DNA of 64,000 nt from Pseudomonadota bacterium (GCA_021801025.1 JAJYYK010000002.1:186001-250000); one strand, 5' to 3'; counted from the stretch's first letter, positions 18,479 through 28,566 are shown. Notes: generated from the letters alone by a model not told the origin. Program-made: numbers and translations.

Positions 18479-19933
18479 TTACTTCTTCCAGGGTGCCTTG
18501 GTCAATGCCCATACCGGACTGTTGATGGCCATATCCATGTCACGCGCAAAGATGGCAAAACCGTCATAACCGTGATAAGGACCGGAATAATCCCACGAGT
18601 GCATTTGACGGAACGGCACACCCATTTTCTGAAACACATACTTTTCCTTGATACCCGAACCCACCAAATCCGGTTGAATCTTCTCAACAAATTTTTCAAA
18701 TTCGAATCCGGTCACGTCGTCATAAATCAGGGTACCGTCTTTGACATAATGGGTCGTGCGCTGGTAGTCATCGTTGTGACCGAACTCATAACCGGTACCC
18801 ACCACTTTCATCCCCAAATCCTCATACGCACCGATCACGTGACGGGGACGCAAACCGCCCACGAACAGCATCACCGTCTTGTCTTTCAGGCGTGGTTGAT
18901 ATTTGGCAATCACTGCATCGGTCAGTGCCTTGTACTTGGCGATAACGCGCTCAGCACCTTCCTTGATCTTGTCGTCAAAATGGCTGGCGATTTCGCGCAG
19001 GCTGGCTTCAATCTTGGATGGGCCAAAGAAATTGTACTCAACCCAGGGAATCCCGTATTTCTCTTCCATGTAACGCGAGATATAGTTCATCGAACGGTAG
19101 CAATGCAACACATTGAGCTTGGCTTTGGGTGTATTTTCCAGCTCGGCAATCGTGCCATCGCCAGACCACTGGGCAATCACGCGCAAGCCCATTTCTTCCA
19201 GTAAAATACGGGAAGACCACGCATCGCCGCCAATATTGTAGTCACCGATAATCGCCACATCGTAAGGCGTCGCTTCAAACTTGTTCTTGTCGGCGTCGGT
19301 CTTTTCAAACACCCAGTCGCGAATCGCATCGTTGGCAATGTGGTGGCCCAAAGATTGCGACACACCGCGAAAACCTTCGCAACGCACCGGTACAATGGTC
19401 TTGCCACCGTATTCCTTGGATTTTTTCTTGGACACCGCTTCAATGTCATCGCCAATCAGACCGATAGGACATTCCGATTGCACGGTAATGCCTTTGTTGA
19501 GCGGAAACAGAACCTGAATCTCGTCCATGATCTTTTCCAGCTTTTTATCGCCGCCGAACACAATGTCTTTTTCCTGAAAATCGGAAGTGAATTGCATGGT
19601 GCCAAAGGAGTCTATCCCGGTGGTACCAATATAGTAATTACGGCGCGAGGCCCATGAATACTGACCGCAGCCCACTGGGCCGTGGCTGATATGAATCATG
19701 TCTTTAATCGGACCCCACACCACACCCTTGGATCCGGCATAGGCACAACCACGAATGGTCATCACACCGGGCAGAGATTTAATGTTCGATTTGACGTCAC
19801 ACTCTGATTGACCTTCTTCGTGCACATCGAGGTGTTTAGCGCGCCGCTTGGCACTCTTTTCAGGGTACGCTTTCAGCACTTCAGCAATCAGCTCTTTATT
19901 ACGTAGCTTTGTTTCTTCAATAGTGAGGCTCAT
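18479..19933 (-). CDS. nifD: NifD, molybdenum-iron protein alpha subunit
   Basis: A 484-residue alpha subunit. P-cluster ligands are Cys63 ([10 protein letters not shown]), Cys89 ([10 protein letters not shown]) and Cys155 ([12 protein letters not shown]). FeMo-cofactor ligands are Cys278 ([10 protein letters not shown]) and His445 ([12 protein letters not shown]). The start at 19933 has a GGAGG ribosome site and gives [10 protein letters not shown]; a longer frame from 19990 is not needed. The 185-base gap to nifH contains an open frame discussed in the findings. Confidence 0.98.
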   Translation of the reverse strand: MSLTIEETKLRNKELIAEVLKAYPEKSAKRRAKHLDVHEEGQSECDVKSNIKSLPGVMTIRGCAYAGSKGVVWGPIKDMIHISHGPVGCGQYSWASRRNYYIGTTGIDSFGTMQFTSDFQEKDIVFGGDKKLEKIMDEIQVLFPLNKGITVQSECPIGLIGDDIEAVSKKKSKEYGGKTIVPVRCEGFRGVSQSLGHHIANDAIRDWVFEKTDADKNKFEATPYDVAIIGDYNIGGDAWSSRILLEEMGLRVIAQWSGDGTIAELENTPKAKLNVLHCYRSMNYISRYMEEKYGIPWVEYNFFGPSKIEASLREIASHFDDKIKEGAERVIAKYKALTDAVIAKYQPRLKDKTVMLFVGGLRPRHVIGAYEDLGMKVVGTGYEFGHNDDYQRTTHYVKDGTLIYDDVTGFEFEKFVEKIQPDLVGSGIKEKYVFQKMGVPFRQMHSWDYSGPYHGYDGFAIFARDMDMAINSPVWALTKAPWKK

Positions 19934-19980
19934 TTCGCCCTCCTGGCATTTAAAAAACATAAAAATTTTATTGAGATCTC

Positions 19981-20118
19981 TTAGTCCCAAAAGCGCTCTG
20001 CAAGTGGCTCCAGATTCCGGGCACTCAACGCTCTGTAGCCATTTACACAGATCTCCCAGTCACTGCCGACCATCCAGCCATGCTCAATCGCACCGAACAC
20101 AGCCGGATGTGCATTGGC
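19981..20118 (-). other. 45-codon open frame continuing in phase after the nifH stop
   Basis: Directly after the nifH TAA the same frame stays open for 45 codons to a TAA at 19981-19983. The predicted peptide has three Trp and reads protein-like (for example [17 protein letters not shown]). Possible internal starts are GTG and ATG, but none has a convincing ribosome site. It could be a chance frame, a small ORF or a relic of a longer protein. Confidence 0.3.
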
Positions 20119-21102
<984 letters not shown>

Positions 21103-21165
21103 CTATTAATCCTTCTTAGTTTCATTCACTCGTTTGGCAAATCAATTTTGGTGCACCCTACCACT

Positions 21166-21181
21166 AGCAACTGCCGTGCCA
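21166..21181 (-). promoter_or_regulatory. Sigma-54 promoter of nifHDK
   Basis: The minus strand reads TGGCACGGCAGTTGCT, a full match to TGGCACG-N4-TTGCW. The start is predicted near 21155, giving a leader of about 146 bases. Two NifA sites lie upstream at 21261-21276 and 21291-21306. Confidence 0.92.
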
Positions 21182-21260
21182 ACACCGAAATATCTATTTA
21201 TCACATTGATTTACAATTAAAAAATATTTTTGTTTCGGTTTGTTTGGCCATCCACCCACC

Positions 21261-21276
21261 TGTTACAAACCACACA
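21261..21276. promoter_or_regulatory. NifA upstream activator site, nifH proximal
   Basis: This exact TGT-N10-ACA site is centred about 113 bases upstream of the predicted nifH start. Its centre is 30 bp, about three helical turns, from the second site. Confidence 0.85.
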
Positions 21277-21290
21277 AAACGGCTTGTCGC

Positions 21291-21306
21291 TGTAGCAAAC
21301 AGTACA
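21291..21306. promoter_or_regulatory. NifA upstream activator site, nifH distal
   Basis: This is a second exact TGT-N10-ACA site about 143 bases upstream of the predicted nifH start. It lies on the same helix face as the proximal site. Confidence 0.85.
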
Positions 21307-21518
21307 AGGCCATCCGAACACATCCCACTCCGCACCCATGTCACGCCATCATGTTGATATTTATTCCAGCACGATTTTTCCTTCAACATCAACTGTCAAC
21401 TCACTATCCAATCCCAAGATAACGACCATCTGCCAAATTCAGAATAACAATTTGATTAATTGCTCTATTTATCAAAAATATAAGCAAATATTAAAGGTCA
21501 TTTATTGTGTGTAATGCT

Positions 21519-21534
21519 TGTGCGGCGGAAAACA
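21519..21534. promoter_or_regulatory. NifA upstream activator site for the globin operon
   Basis: This exact TGT-N10-ACA site (N10 is GCGGCGGAAA) is centred about 87 bases upstream of the predicted start of the rightward operon. Confidence 0.7.
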
Positions 21535-21587
21535 GTCTCAAATAAACTGCATATGGCTCAAATTAATTTAGGGGAAAATCTGTACTT

Positions 21588-21603
21588 GGGAACGAAGTTT
21601 GCT
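21588..21603 (+). promoter_or_regulatory. Sigma-54 promoter of the pseudo-receiver/globin operon
   Basis: GGGAACGAAGTTTGCT keeps GG and GC 12 bases apart, with a perfect TTGCT -12 box and two mismatches in the -24 box. The predicted start near 21614 leaves a 142-base leader. Confidence 0.65.
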
Positions 21604-21755
21604 TAATTACCTGAACAGAACGTGTCTTACGCTCATATTCAGATTCTGAACAGGATCAAAAATAAGGTTGCGAGGATGAAGTAACGAAGACAGCAATACA
21701 GTAACTGTTTCTATTTATTTGGGATCAGGATCAGATCAAGATTAAGGGGTCAACC

Positions 21756-22181
21756 ATGCAAATTGGTGCAGATACTCAACATTTATTCGAAAACAAAAGA
21801 ATTTTTGTTGTGGAAAACGACGAAATTAACAGCATGGGCCTGCAATTTATGCTGGCCGATGAAAACGAAACCCACGTGATGTCCGGGATTAGCGCTGCCA
21901 TGGACAAAGCACGTGACTGGCCACCGCATCTGGTATTGCTTGGTATGGGCCTGGTGCGTAGCGAAGGGATTTCATCGATTAGCCTCATCAAAGCAGCCAT
22001 GAACAATGTCAGAATTTTGCTGGTATGTGACAGTGCCAATGACGACACCGTACAAGCCGCATTGAGCCAGGGCGCTCACGGCACCTTATTAACACCGCTC
22101 CGAATCGAAACCGTCCGTCGCAAAGTCGATTCGGCCTTAGGTCGAGCGGTACCGCTTAACATTCCCGTTGTGCGAAATTGA
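21756..22181 (+). CDS. Degenerate response-regulator receiver (pseudo-receiver)
   Basis: A single-domain protein of 141 residues with a CheY-like fold pattern: beta1 with acidic FVVENDE, beta3 LVLLGMGLVRSEG, beta4 ILLVCDSAND, beta5 GTLLTPLR. The phosphoacceptor Asp that should end beta3 is Gly (LLGMG for LLDxx), and the conserved Lys of beta5 is Thr (LLTP for xxKP). It therefore cannot be phosphorylated in the usual way and may act as an adaptor or ligand sensor. It is first in a three-gene operon diverging from nifH and four bases ahead of a globin gene. Confidence 0.75.
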   Translation: MQIGADTQHLFENKRIFVVENDEINSMGLQFMLADENETHVMSGISAAMDKARDWPPHLVLLGMGLVRSEGISSISLIKAAMNNVRILLVCDSANDDTVQAALSQGAHGTLLTPLRIETVRRKVDSALGRAVPLNIPVVRN

Positions 22182-22185
22182 AACC

Positions 22186-22590
22186 ATGAATACTCATGTG
22201 CTTCCATCTGTCATCACCAACCCGCACTACACCCAGATAGGTGGGGATGAAGGCATACAGCGACTGGTTGACCGTTTTTATCAACTGATGGATGACCTGC
22301 CCGAAGCACAAGCCATCCGCATACTCCATTCACCAGATCTATCCCAACCAAAGGAACGCCTGTTCATGTTTCTTTCCGGCTGGCTTGGTGGCCCACAACG
22401 TTATACCGAGCGTTTCGGCCACCCCAAACTGCGCCAGAAGCACCTGCCGTTTCCCATAGGCGAGGCCGAACGGGATGCATGGATGCTGTGCATGACACGC
22501 GCAATCGATGATCAGGTAGCTGACGCCGCGCTGCGTCGGCAATTAACACAATCTTTTTTCAAAACTGCAGACTTTCTGCGTAACCTGTAA
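22186..22590 (+). CDS. Group II truncated hemoglobin
   Basis: A 134-residue haem protein. It carries the N-terminal GGDEGIQRLVDRFYQLM, the FMFLSGWLGGPQRYTERFGH block and the proximal His in LRQKHLPFPIG, followed by ERDAWMLCMTRA, all typical of group II (TrHbO). These proteins bind O2 tightly and often detoxify NO or peroxide, or buffer O2. The ATG at 22186 follows the previous stop by four bases. Control by NifA (predicted promoter at 21588) suggests a role in the diazotrophic state. Confidence 0.93.
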   Translation: MNTHVLPSVITNPHYTQIGGDEGIQRLVDRFYQLMDDLPEAQAIRILHSPDLSQPKERLFMFLSGWLGGPQRYTERFGHPKLRQKHLPFPIGEAERDAWMLCMTRAIDDQVADAALRRQLTQSFFKTADFLRNL

Positions 22591-22600
22591 GGAGTATCAT

Positions 22601-23188
22601 ATGACTTTGATTACCGACACCCCATTCGCCGACCTGGAAGCACAAGGCCGTTTACTCAGCCCGGTTTTTAAGGGTCCCACCACCAAGCCAGGCCGTTTTG
22701 GCTTTCGCGGTGAAATCGCCCTCGCTTTCCAGGAATCCATGGCTGATGAAAAACGTCCACCAGCCATCAAACTTGATCAAGTCATGATGGTTTCATCCGC
22801 CGGAGAAAGTGCCATTTCTTTTCTTGCCGGCTTTGCACCCTCCCTCGCACATTTAAAATTATTGTGCGAAGTCCTGGGCGACAAACTTTCGCCTGCCGGC
22901 AAATATTTTTTCTTTGCCGGCAATCTCGACATCTCCGAAAAATACCAGATTGCTTATGCTGGCACGAACTTTTGGGTGTTGCCTTTGGATGAAGCTACTG
23001 TTTACAACGAGTTGCTGGACATATTTCACATCGAAAAAAGCGAGCTGAAAAGACTCGACACGGCGAGCAAACTGGATGCCATTGCCGATAAAGCAGCGAC
23101 TTACTCCGGCAAATGGAAAGCCATCAGCTTTGAAGAAGGCCTCAAAGTCATGGGCCCCATCAAGATTCGCGAGAACCGTCCGGTTTAA
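22601..23188 (+). CDS. Unrecognised 195-aa protein of the globin operon
   Basis: I do not recognise the family. It is a soluble, mixed alpha/beta protein without signal peptide or membrane helix. It has a Gly/Phe-rich N-terminal block (KPGRFGFRGEIALAF), a hydrophobic SSAGESAISFLAGFAPS segment and a C-terminal basic end (GPIKIRENRPV). No Cys pair or His cluster suggests a metal site; the protein has a single Cys. A good AAGGAG ribosome site ten bases after the globin stop marks it as the third gene of the operon. Confidence 0.72.
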   Translation: MTLITDTPFADLEAQGRLLSPVFKGPTTKPGRFGFRGEIALAFQESMADEKRPPAIKLDQVMMVSSAGESAISFLAGFAPSLAHLKLLCEVLGDKLSPAGKYFFFAGNLDISEKYQIAYAGTNFWVLPLDEATVYNELLDIFHIEKSELKRLDTASKLDAIADKAATYSGKWKAISFEEGLKVMGPIKIRENRPV

Positions 23189-23729
23189 TTACCAGACAAT
23201 TGAGCGCAATGGGCATATCATGGACGCCTGACGAAAGCACCTCCACCCTAACAGCATCGGGTGGGGATGCTGCGTATTACAATGAAACCCGCCACCTGTT
23301 CCAATCGCAAACCAGACCAGCAATTTCAACTGCAAAATTCCATTTGAACGTGTTTGCTCGATACCGTGATTTGAACAGCGGCTTTGGTTCATGTTGCGGA
23401 AGTTCATCTTGATGCGGAGTGACAGGCAGCAATTTACCCAAGCGGATATTCGGGGGGTGCGCCCTGACTGTCCCCTTGTTTGGCCTTATGGAAAGCTTTC
23501 CATAAGGCCGAATTGCAGACTGATGGCTTTTACCCTAAATTTTCCCCATAGAGCCGAATCTGAATTGATTACGAATCCAACTGACGAACAGCGCGCAAAC
23601 TTTTCCACTTTATGACAGGATCAGCACACTGTAAAAACTCAAGGAATGCTTATGATAGAAGCAATTATAGAAACTTAGCGCTGGAAAACACGCGCCGAAT
23701 CATGGAAAATTTAGATGCTGACTGACAAC
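23189..23729. other. Gap between convergent genes, with a perfect palindrome
   Basis: This 541-base gap lies between the unknown 195-aa gene and the HD-GYP gene. No credible ORF was found. The only strong element is the 28-bp palindrome at 23482-23509. No T-run follows it, so it is not a classic terminator. Confidence 0.5.
23482..23509. repeat. Perfect 28-bp palindrome
   Basis: GGCCTTATGGAAAG (23482-23495) is followed at once by its exact reverse complement, with no spacer. It could extrude as a cruciform or act as a binding site for a symmetric protein. It lies between convergent transcripts. Confidence 0.7.
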
Positions 23730-25538
23730 TTAACCAAGATAGCGACCAATATCGACATCGTCAATTTGATCCCTACTGAGATATTCTGCAGCATAGTCTG
23801 CGTAGATGCCCGAAGAAAGAAACAGGCCGAACAGTTCAGCATCGATATGATTATCCAGCGTCATGCGGTGCATGATACCGATGGCCCAGTTTAATGTGCC
23901 GGGCTTCCTGTATGGTCTGTCAGGCGCAGTAAGCGCCTCAAAAACATCAGCGATGGCGATGATGCGGGCTGGGATAGAGAGCTGTTCGCGCTTCAGACCC
24001 TGCGGGTAACCAGAACCATCCAGGTGCTCATGATGACTGCCGGCATACTCGGTCACGTTGCGCAAGGAATGCGGAAAAGCAATCTGTTTCAGCAAAGCGA
24101 TGGTGTGAGCGGCGTGGTCCTCGATAATTTTCCGCTCCTTCGGATTAAGCGTACCGCGTTCAACGATGAGATTGTAGACTTCATCATCGGTTAGTAAGGA
24201 ATGTTCCCCATCCGAATCGCGCCAGATCTGCATGGCGATAGACCGTATACGACTGATATGGTCTTCGGTCATAAACTCGCTTCCCTGATTACACCTTTTG
24301 AGGAAAGTGAAATCATCCTCCAACTGTTGTTGTCGTTCAAGATATATCTGCTCGGCAGCAGCATAATCCATGCCTTCATCAAGTGCATGATACCGATCTA
24401 AGAGTGCGTCCCTGCTCAACAACTCGAATCGCAGTGCAACCAAACCGATACGATTGACGATGCTATCGAGCTTGGTGGATTTGTCGATAATCCAGTCAGG
24501 GATAACTACTTTGCCGTAATCATGCAACATGGCAGCAATTTCGATGGCGTTGCGCTCCTCTTCATCCAGTATGAATTCAGCAAATGGTTCGCTGTTTGCG
24601 CAATGCGCCGCTTCTGCCAGCATCATGGCAATCCGGGGTACGCGTCGACAATGTCCTGCCATGTGGGGCGACTTAGCATCGATCGTGGCAGAGGTGACGG
24701 CGACGAAGGACAAGAACAGTTTTTGCTCGGCGGCATAGAGCTGTGCATTGTGCAAGGATGCAGCAGCCATCAAGGACAACGTCTGTGCCTGCTTCATATC
24801 TCTGGCAGTAAAACCGCCACTGTGCTGCGAAGCCAGCACCAGCAGTCCGAGGTTTTTACCATGGGCGTGTAAGGGCAGCCACAACAACGACTCGAATTCC
24901 GGCACCGTCAACAATGGGACAGACTTCAAATCGTTGATGATATCGGTGGACTCATCCGCCGCGATGTTGGCAAAGAATTCGCTGGCTGCGAATCGCCCGA
25001 ACATATCATTGGCAGTGTTACCAAAGCATTGTATCAAGGCCGGTTTACCATCGGCATCACGCATAAAAACAGCACCATAGTCGGCACCCAATTTACTGTT
25101 GTCGAACTCCTTCAATAGCGCGGCAGCGACTGTAGCTGGCTTAAGCGAACGGTTGAGGCTGACTGCCGCCCGTTGCAACAAAGCCACCTCGCGATAACTT
25201 TCCAATGCTTCCTGAGTGAGGGAACGTTGCGCGTATTCGGCGTCAAGCATGCCCTGTAGACTATGAGCGAGAAAACCGCCGCCGCTTTTGGCCAGAGGGT
25301 CATTGTCAGTTGGGGGCAGCAACAGCAACACGCCGACTTGCTCGCCATTACGCGTGAGTGGAAAATTCAGTGCGCCCTCGCGCGCTTCAGTCAGGTCGCC
25401 CACCGCAGTGCCCATCTCCGCCAGCTTTTTGCCCCCAAGCCATAGCGCAACGGAGGTGTCTGGCGCAAACAAGGGTTGAACCAGTTCGAATTGCCGCAAT
25501 ATCCACTCCGTTTTTAGAAAGCGCGGCGTCATGTTCAC
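23730..25538 (-). CDS. GAF and HD-GYP protein (putative c-di-GMP phosphodiesterase)
   Basis: A cytosolic protein of 602 residues. A GAF-like sensor region occupies the N-terminal half, with a second GAF at about 130-275. The HD-GYP domain follows, with the metal motif HDYGK and the signature HHEHLDGSGYPQGL. HD-GYP proteins usually hydrolyse c-di-GMP to GMP. The start is a GTG overlapping the stop of the receiver gene (GTGA), and an ATG two codons later is an alternative. It is the output end of a kinase-receiver-HD-GYP operon. Confidence 0.88.
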   Translation of the reverse strand: MNMTPRFLKTEWILRQFELVQPLFAPDTSVALWLGGKKLAEMGTAVGDLTEAREGALNFPLTRNGEQVGVLLLLPPTDNDPLAKSGGGFLAHSLQGMLDAEYAQRSLTQEALESYREVALLQRAAVSLNRSLKPATVAAALLKEFDNSKLGADYGAVFMRDADGKPALIQCFGNTANDMFGRFAASEFFANIAADESTDIINDLKSVPLLTVPEFESLLWLPLHAHGKNLGLLVLASQHSGGFTARDMKQAQTLSLMAAASLHNAQLYAAEQKLFLSFVAVTSATIDAKSPHMAGHCRRVPRIAMMLAEAAHCANSEPFAEFILDEEERNAIEIAAMLHDYGKVVIPDWIIDKSTKLDSIVNRIGLVALRFELLSRDALLDRYHALDEGMDYAAAEQIYLERQQQLEDDFTFLKRCNQGSEFMTEDHISRIRSIAMQIWRDSDGEHSLLTDDEVYNLIVERGTLNPKERKIIEDHAAHTIALLKQIAFPHSLRNVTEYAGSHHEHLDGSGYPQGLKREQLSIPARIIAIADVFEALTAPDRPYRKPGTLNWAIGIMHRMTLDNHIDAELFGLFLSSGIYADYAAEYLSRDQIDDVDIGRYLG

Positions 25539-25915
25539 GACACGGTCAATATCTTCTGGGCCAGTGCGATGATCTCGTCGGGATCAAAAGGCTTGGTAAC
25601 GAAGTGGTGCGCACCAACTTCGAGGCCACGCGTCCGGTCCGATTCCTGACCTTTCGCCGTCAGCATGACGATGGTGGTATCAGCCAGATCAGGGTTACCT
25701 CTCACTGCGGCGCAGACCTCATAGCCGTTCATGAGTGGCATCATCACGTCCAGAAACACCAAGTTTGCCCGTTCGCGCTCGATCAGTGTTATGCCTTCGA
25801 CCCCATTGACAGCAGTGAAGATTCTCGGTTCGCCTTCCAATTCTTCCAGAGTCTGTTCAAGCAAAGCTCGAATATGAACCTCGTCATCCACAATCACAAT
25901 TGTTTTAAACATCAT
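25535..25915 (-). CDS. Single-domain response regulator
   Basis: An intact CheY-like receiver of 126 residues: acidic pair in VIVDDE, phosphoacceptor Asp in VFLDVMMP, Thr in VMLTAKG and Lys in VTKPFDPDE. No output domain is present. It is 16 bases after the hybrid kinase and overlaps the HD-GYP gene, so it probably relays phosphate between kinase and HD-GYP protein, or controls the latter by contact. Confidence 0.9.
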   Translation of the reverse strand: MMFKTIVIVDDEVHIRALLEQTLEELEGEPRIFTAVNGVEGITLIERERANLVFLDVMMPLMNGYEVCAAVRGNPDLADTTIVMLTAKGQESDRTRGLEVGAHHFVTKPFDPDEIIALAQKILTVS

Positions 25916-25931
25916 AGCTTCCTTTGTTTAG

Positions 25932-28313
25932 TTAGGATTCGACCGCCACCACTGGTAAAACCATGACCTTCAGCGAAGGATCGGCATTAAGTAAGCTGAT
26001 ATCAACTTGACTGAGCAGATCGACTGGAATTGCTACCATGCCTTTAAAGCCCGCACAAAGGCGAGTAGGCAACTCGCGGACCGTACAGAAATCGACTTCA
26101 CACCAAGCGGCGTAAGCTTTCGGCACTGTAGTTGGTGCATGCTCCCCATCATAGAGCATCAGAAAATGTACCGTCTCCGTGGTCTCCGTGTTGTTGGTAG
26201 TCGGTTGATTCAGCAATGACCGAATGTTTTTGATGAATAACTCTTCATTCGGCGGTTTACCCATGGCGGCATCCCCCCCTGCGGCTTCCCAGTCCGGGAT
26301 GGCCGAGATCACCATGATAGGGATGTTGTGCAATTCCGGGTCGGCGCGAAACAGCGCGATAGCCGTGCGTCCATCCATCACCGGCATGGCAAGATCCATG
26401 GTGATCAAATCCGGCGCGAAGCCCCTCGCTGCTGACAGCGCCATCTGCCCATCCATCGCGGTGGCAACTTCAAAACCCTGTTCTTGCAACAACTGAGCGA
26501 AGTAATCACGTATACCTGGATCGTCATCTACCACCAGCACCTTGGGTTTCCCCTGACTGCGATCGGAAACGATGGTGCGGTCATCGTCGGAAACTGGTGC
26601 GATACCGCCCACGGAAACAGGGCTAGTCGGCGGTTTAGTTGCGGCAGGCAAGGTCAGCGTGAAAGTGCTGCCATGGTTGGGTTGTGATTGCGCCCACACC
26701 CTTCCGCCGTGCCGGTTTATGATCTCGCGGCAAATGGCCAACCCCAAACCGGTACCTTTAGGGCGATCCTGCAAAGTGTCACCATGCATGGATTGCTGAA
26801 ACTTGTCAAAAATTGCCTCAGCATCTTCCGGTGGAAAGCCGATACCGGTATCGCGGATTTCAATCTGAATCAAGCTGTCCGAATTAAGAAAAGCATGAAT
26901 CATTATCGACCCACTGTCCGTGAATTTGACGGCATTGTTGATCAGATTGACCAACACCTGCAACAGGTGATCGGCATCGCCAATAATTATTGGCAGGTCC
27001 GGCTGGATGTCGAGTTGCAACGTAATTTCAGGTTTTTGCTCGAACATGCCATATGTCGCATTGACCGCATCCCGCATGAAATCGGCGACCTGTATCGGCG
27101 CATCGCGCCATTCGGTTCGTCCAGCTTCAATCTTGGCCAAATCGAGGACATCGTTAATGAGGCGGGTAAGCCGTTCCGATTCCTTAAGGATAATTTTCAG
27201 GTTTTCCTGAACACGGAGGACTTTCTTCTCCAGACCGGCATCCCCATTCGTCAATGGTGCAAAGCTGCGCACGAATTCGCGCTCAATCAACTGGCTGAAT
27301 CCACGGATGGAAGTCAACGGAGTACGCAATTCGTGCGACACCGAGGACAGGAAGTCCGACTTCATCTGATCAAGTTTTTGCAGACGCTGGTTTGTTTTCT
27401 CCAGCTCCATATAGCTATCGCGCAGTTTTCTTTCTGCATCCTCTGCTGCATCCTTTGCCTTCAGCACCGCTTCAGTGGCTTCATGCTCGACCGTGAAGTC
27501 CTCGACCGTCCATACTGATCCATGCAACAAATTGCTTGAAATAGTACGACCGCTAAGCCTCGACCAGAACAGCGAACCATCTTTGTGCCGCATCTGCATA
27601 GTTAGGTGGGCGGTATTTCCTCGCGCCAATTCGTAATAGGCCTCACCCGCAATACGATAACTCGCCTCATCCGGATACCAGCAGCGCGTTGGCTGACCGT
27701 GCAGCTCACCCGGACCATAACCGAACAACTCTTCAAGTTTTTTGTTGGCCCTGATCATCACACGATCCTTGACCAAGGCAACACCAAACGTCGATGTCTC
27801 AAAGATCGCTGCCATTTCCTCTTTTGTCTGCAAAATTTCTTCAGCAGCTTCGTGCTCGAAAGTGATGTCCTCGACCATCCATACCGAGCCGCGTGACAGA
27901 TCGTCGTAGAGAGCACGACCGCTAAGCCTCGACCAGAACCGCGAACCGTCTTTGCGTTGCATCTGCATCTCTTGCCGATAGATATTGCCTTTTGCCAGAT
28001 TGCTATAAGCCTCACCGACAGTGCGATAGCTTTCCTCATCCGGATACCAGCAGCGCGTTGGCTGACCGTGAAGCTCACCCGAATCATAACCGAACAACTC
28101 TTCAAGTTTATTGTTGGCCCTGACCATTATGCGATCTTTGATAAAGGCGATGCCAGCGGTTGACGAATCAAAGACCGCTGTCATTATCTCTAATTGCTCG
28201 GCAATAGGATGGTCAGCAACTTCCGCCGTCCCGCGCAAAACGCGGATTTCTTCGCGCAGCATTAGATTTTCAGCCTCTAGTGCCTCGACCAAATCAGGAT
28301 TATCAGTCCCCAT
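25932..28313 (-). CDS. Soluble hybrid histidine kinase with two duplicated PAS domains
   Basis: A 793-residue kinase without membrane helices: coiled N-terminus, PAS1 (about 45-165), PAS2 (about 168-288), a coiled linker, HisKA with phospho-His in SSVSHELRTPLTS, HATPase with NLINNAVKFTD and GTGLGLAI, a receiver with phospho-Asp in LITMDLAMP, and about 90 residues of unknown C-terminal extension. The two PAS domains share long identical runs (ELHGQPTRCWYPDE) and come from a 369-bp tandem duplication still visible in DNA. The ATG at 28313 has a GGAGG ribosome site. It probably signals to the following receiver and HD-GYP protein. Confidence 0.9.
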   Translation of the reverse strand: MGTDNPDLVEALEAENLMLREEIRVLRGTAEVADHPIAEQLEIMTAVFDSSTAGIAFIKDRIMVRANNKLEELFGYDSGELHGQPTRCWYPDEESYRTVGEAYSNLAKGNIYRQEMQMQRKDGSRFWSRLSGRALYDDLSRGSVWMVEDITFEHEAAEEILQTKEEMAAIFETSTFGVALVKDRVMIRANKKLEELFGYGPGELHGQPTRCWYPDEASYRIAGEAYYELARGNTAHLTMQMRHKDGSLFWSRLSGRTISSNLLHGSVWTVEDFTVEHEATEAVLKAKDAAEDAERKLRDSYMELEKTNQRLQKLDQMKSDFLSSVSHELRTPLTSIRGFSQLIEREFVRSFAPLTNGDAGLEKKVLRVQENLKIILKESERLTRLINDVLDLAKIEAGRTEWRDAPIQVADFMRDAVNATYGMFEQKPEITLQLDIQPDLPIIIGDADHLLQVLVNLINNAVKFTDSGSIMIHAFLNSDSLIQIEIRDTGIGFPPEDAEAIFDKFQQSMHGDTLQDRPKGTGLGLAICREIINRHGGRVWAQSQPNHGSTFTLTLPAATKPPTSPVSVGGIAPVSDDDRTIVSDRSQGKPKVLVVDDDPGIRDYFAQLLQEQGFEVATAMDGQMALSAARGFAPDLITMDLAMPVMDGRTAIALFRADPELHNIPIMVISAIPDWEAAGGDAAMGKPPNEELFIKNIRSLLNQPTTNNTETTETVHFLMLYDGEHAPTTVPKAYAAWCEVDFCTVRELPTRLCAGFKGMVAIPVDLLSQVDISLLNADPSLKVMVLPVVAVES
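27490..28170 (-). repeat. Tandem PAS-domain duplication inside the kinase gene
   Basis: Long identical DNA stretches, such as those starting at 27665 and 28034, recur with a 369-base (123-codon) offset. This is an in-frame internal duplication. Near-identity at DNA level implies it is recent or kept similar by conversion. Confidence 0.8.
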
Positions 28314-28566
28314 TAATGCGACCTCCAAGCAGCGTTACAAAAGCGCCATGCGTTTACCAGCGCGCCGTCCACCAGCAGTATGGTATCCCCTGTATATACA
28401 AATTTTATAAAAAAAACAATTTAAAGATACCTTTATCATTATATCAGCTATTCAAATCTGAGGTCATTCTGAGAATGCTTTGTGGCCGACCCGATATCGT
28501 AACGAGTGGTGGGGGTGCGATTGGAATTAGTGGTAGGTTTAGGGTGTAATACGCAGATACGGCGCT

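Noticed and set aside
23189-23615. Small open frames in the gap after the globin operon
   Set aside because: No ribosome sites, no family resemblance and they cross the palindrome.
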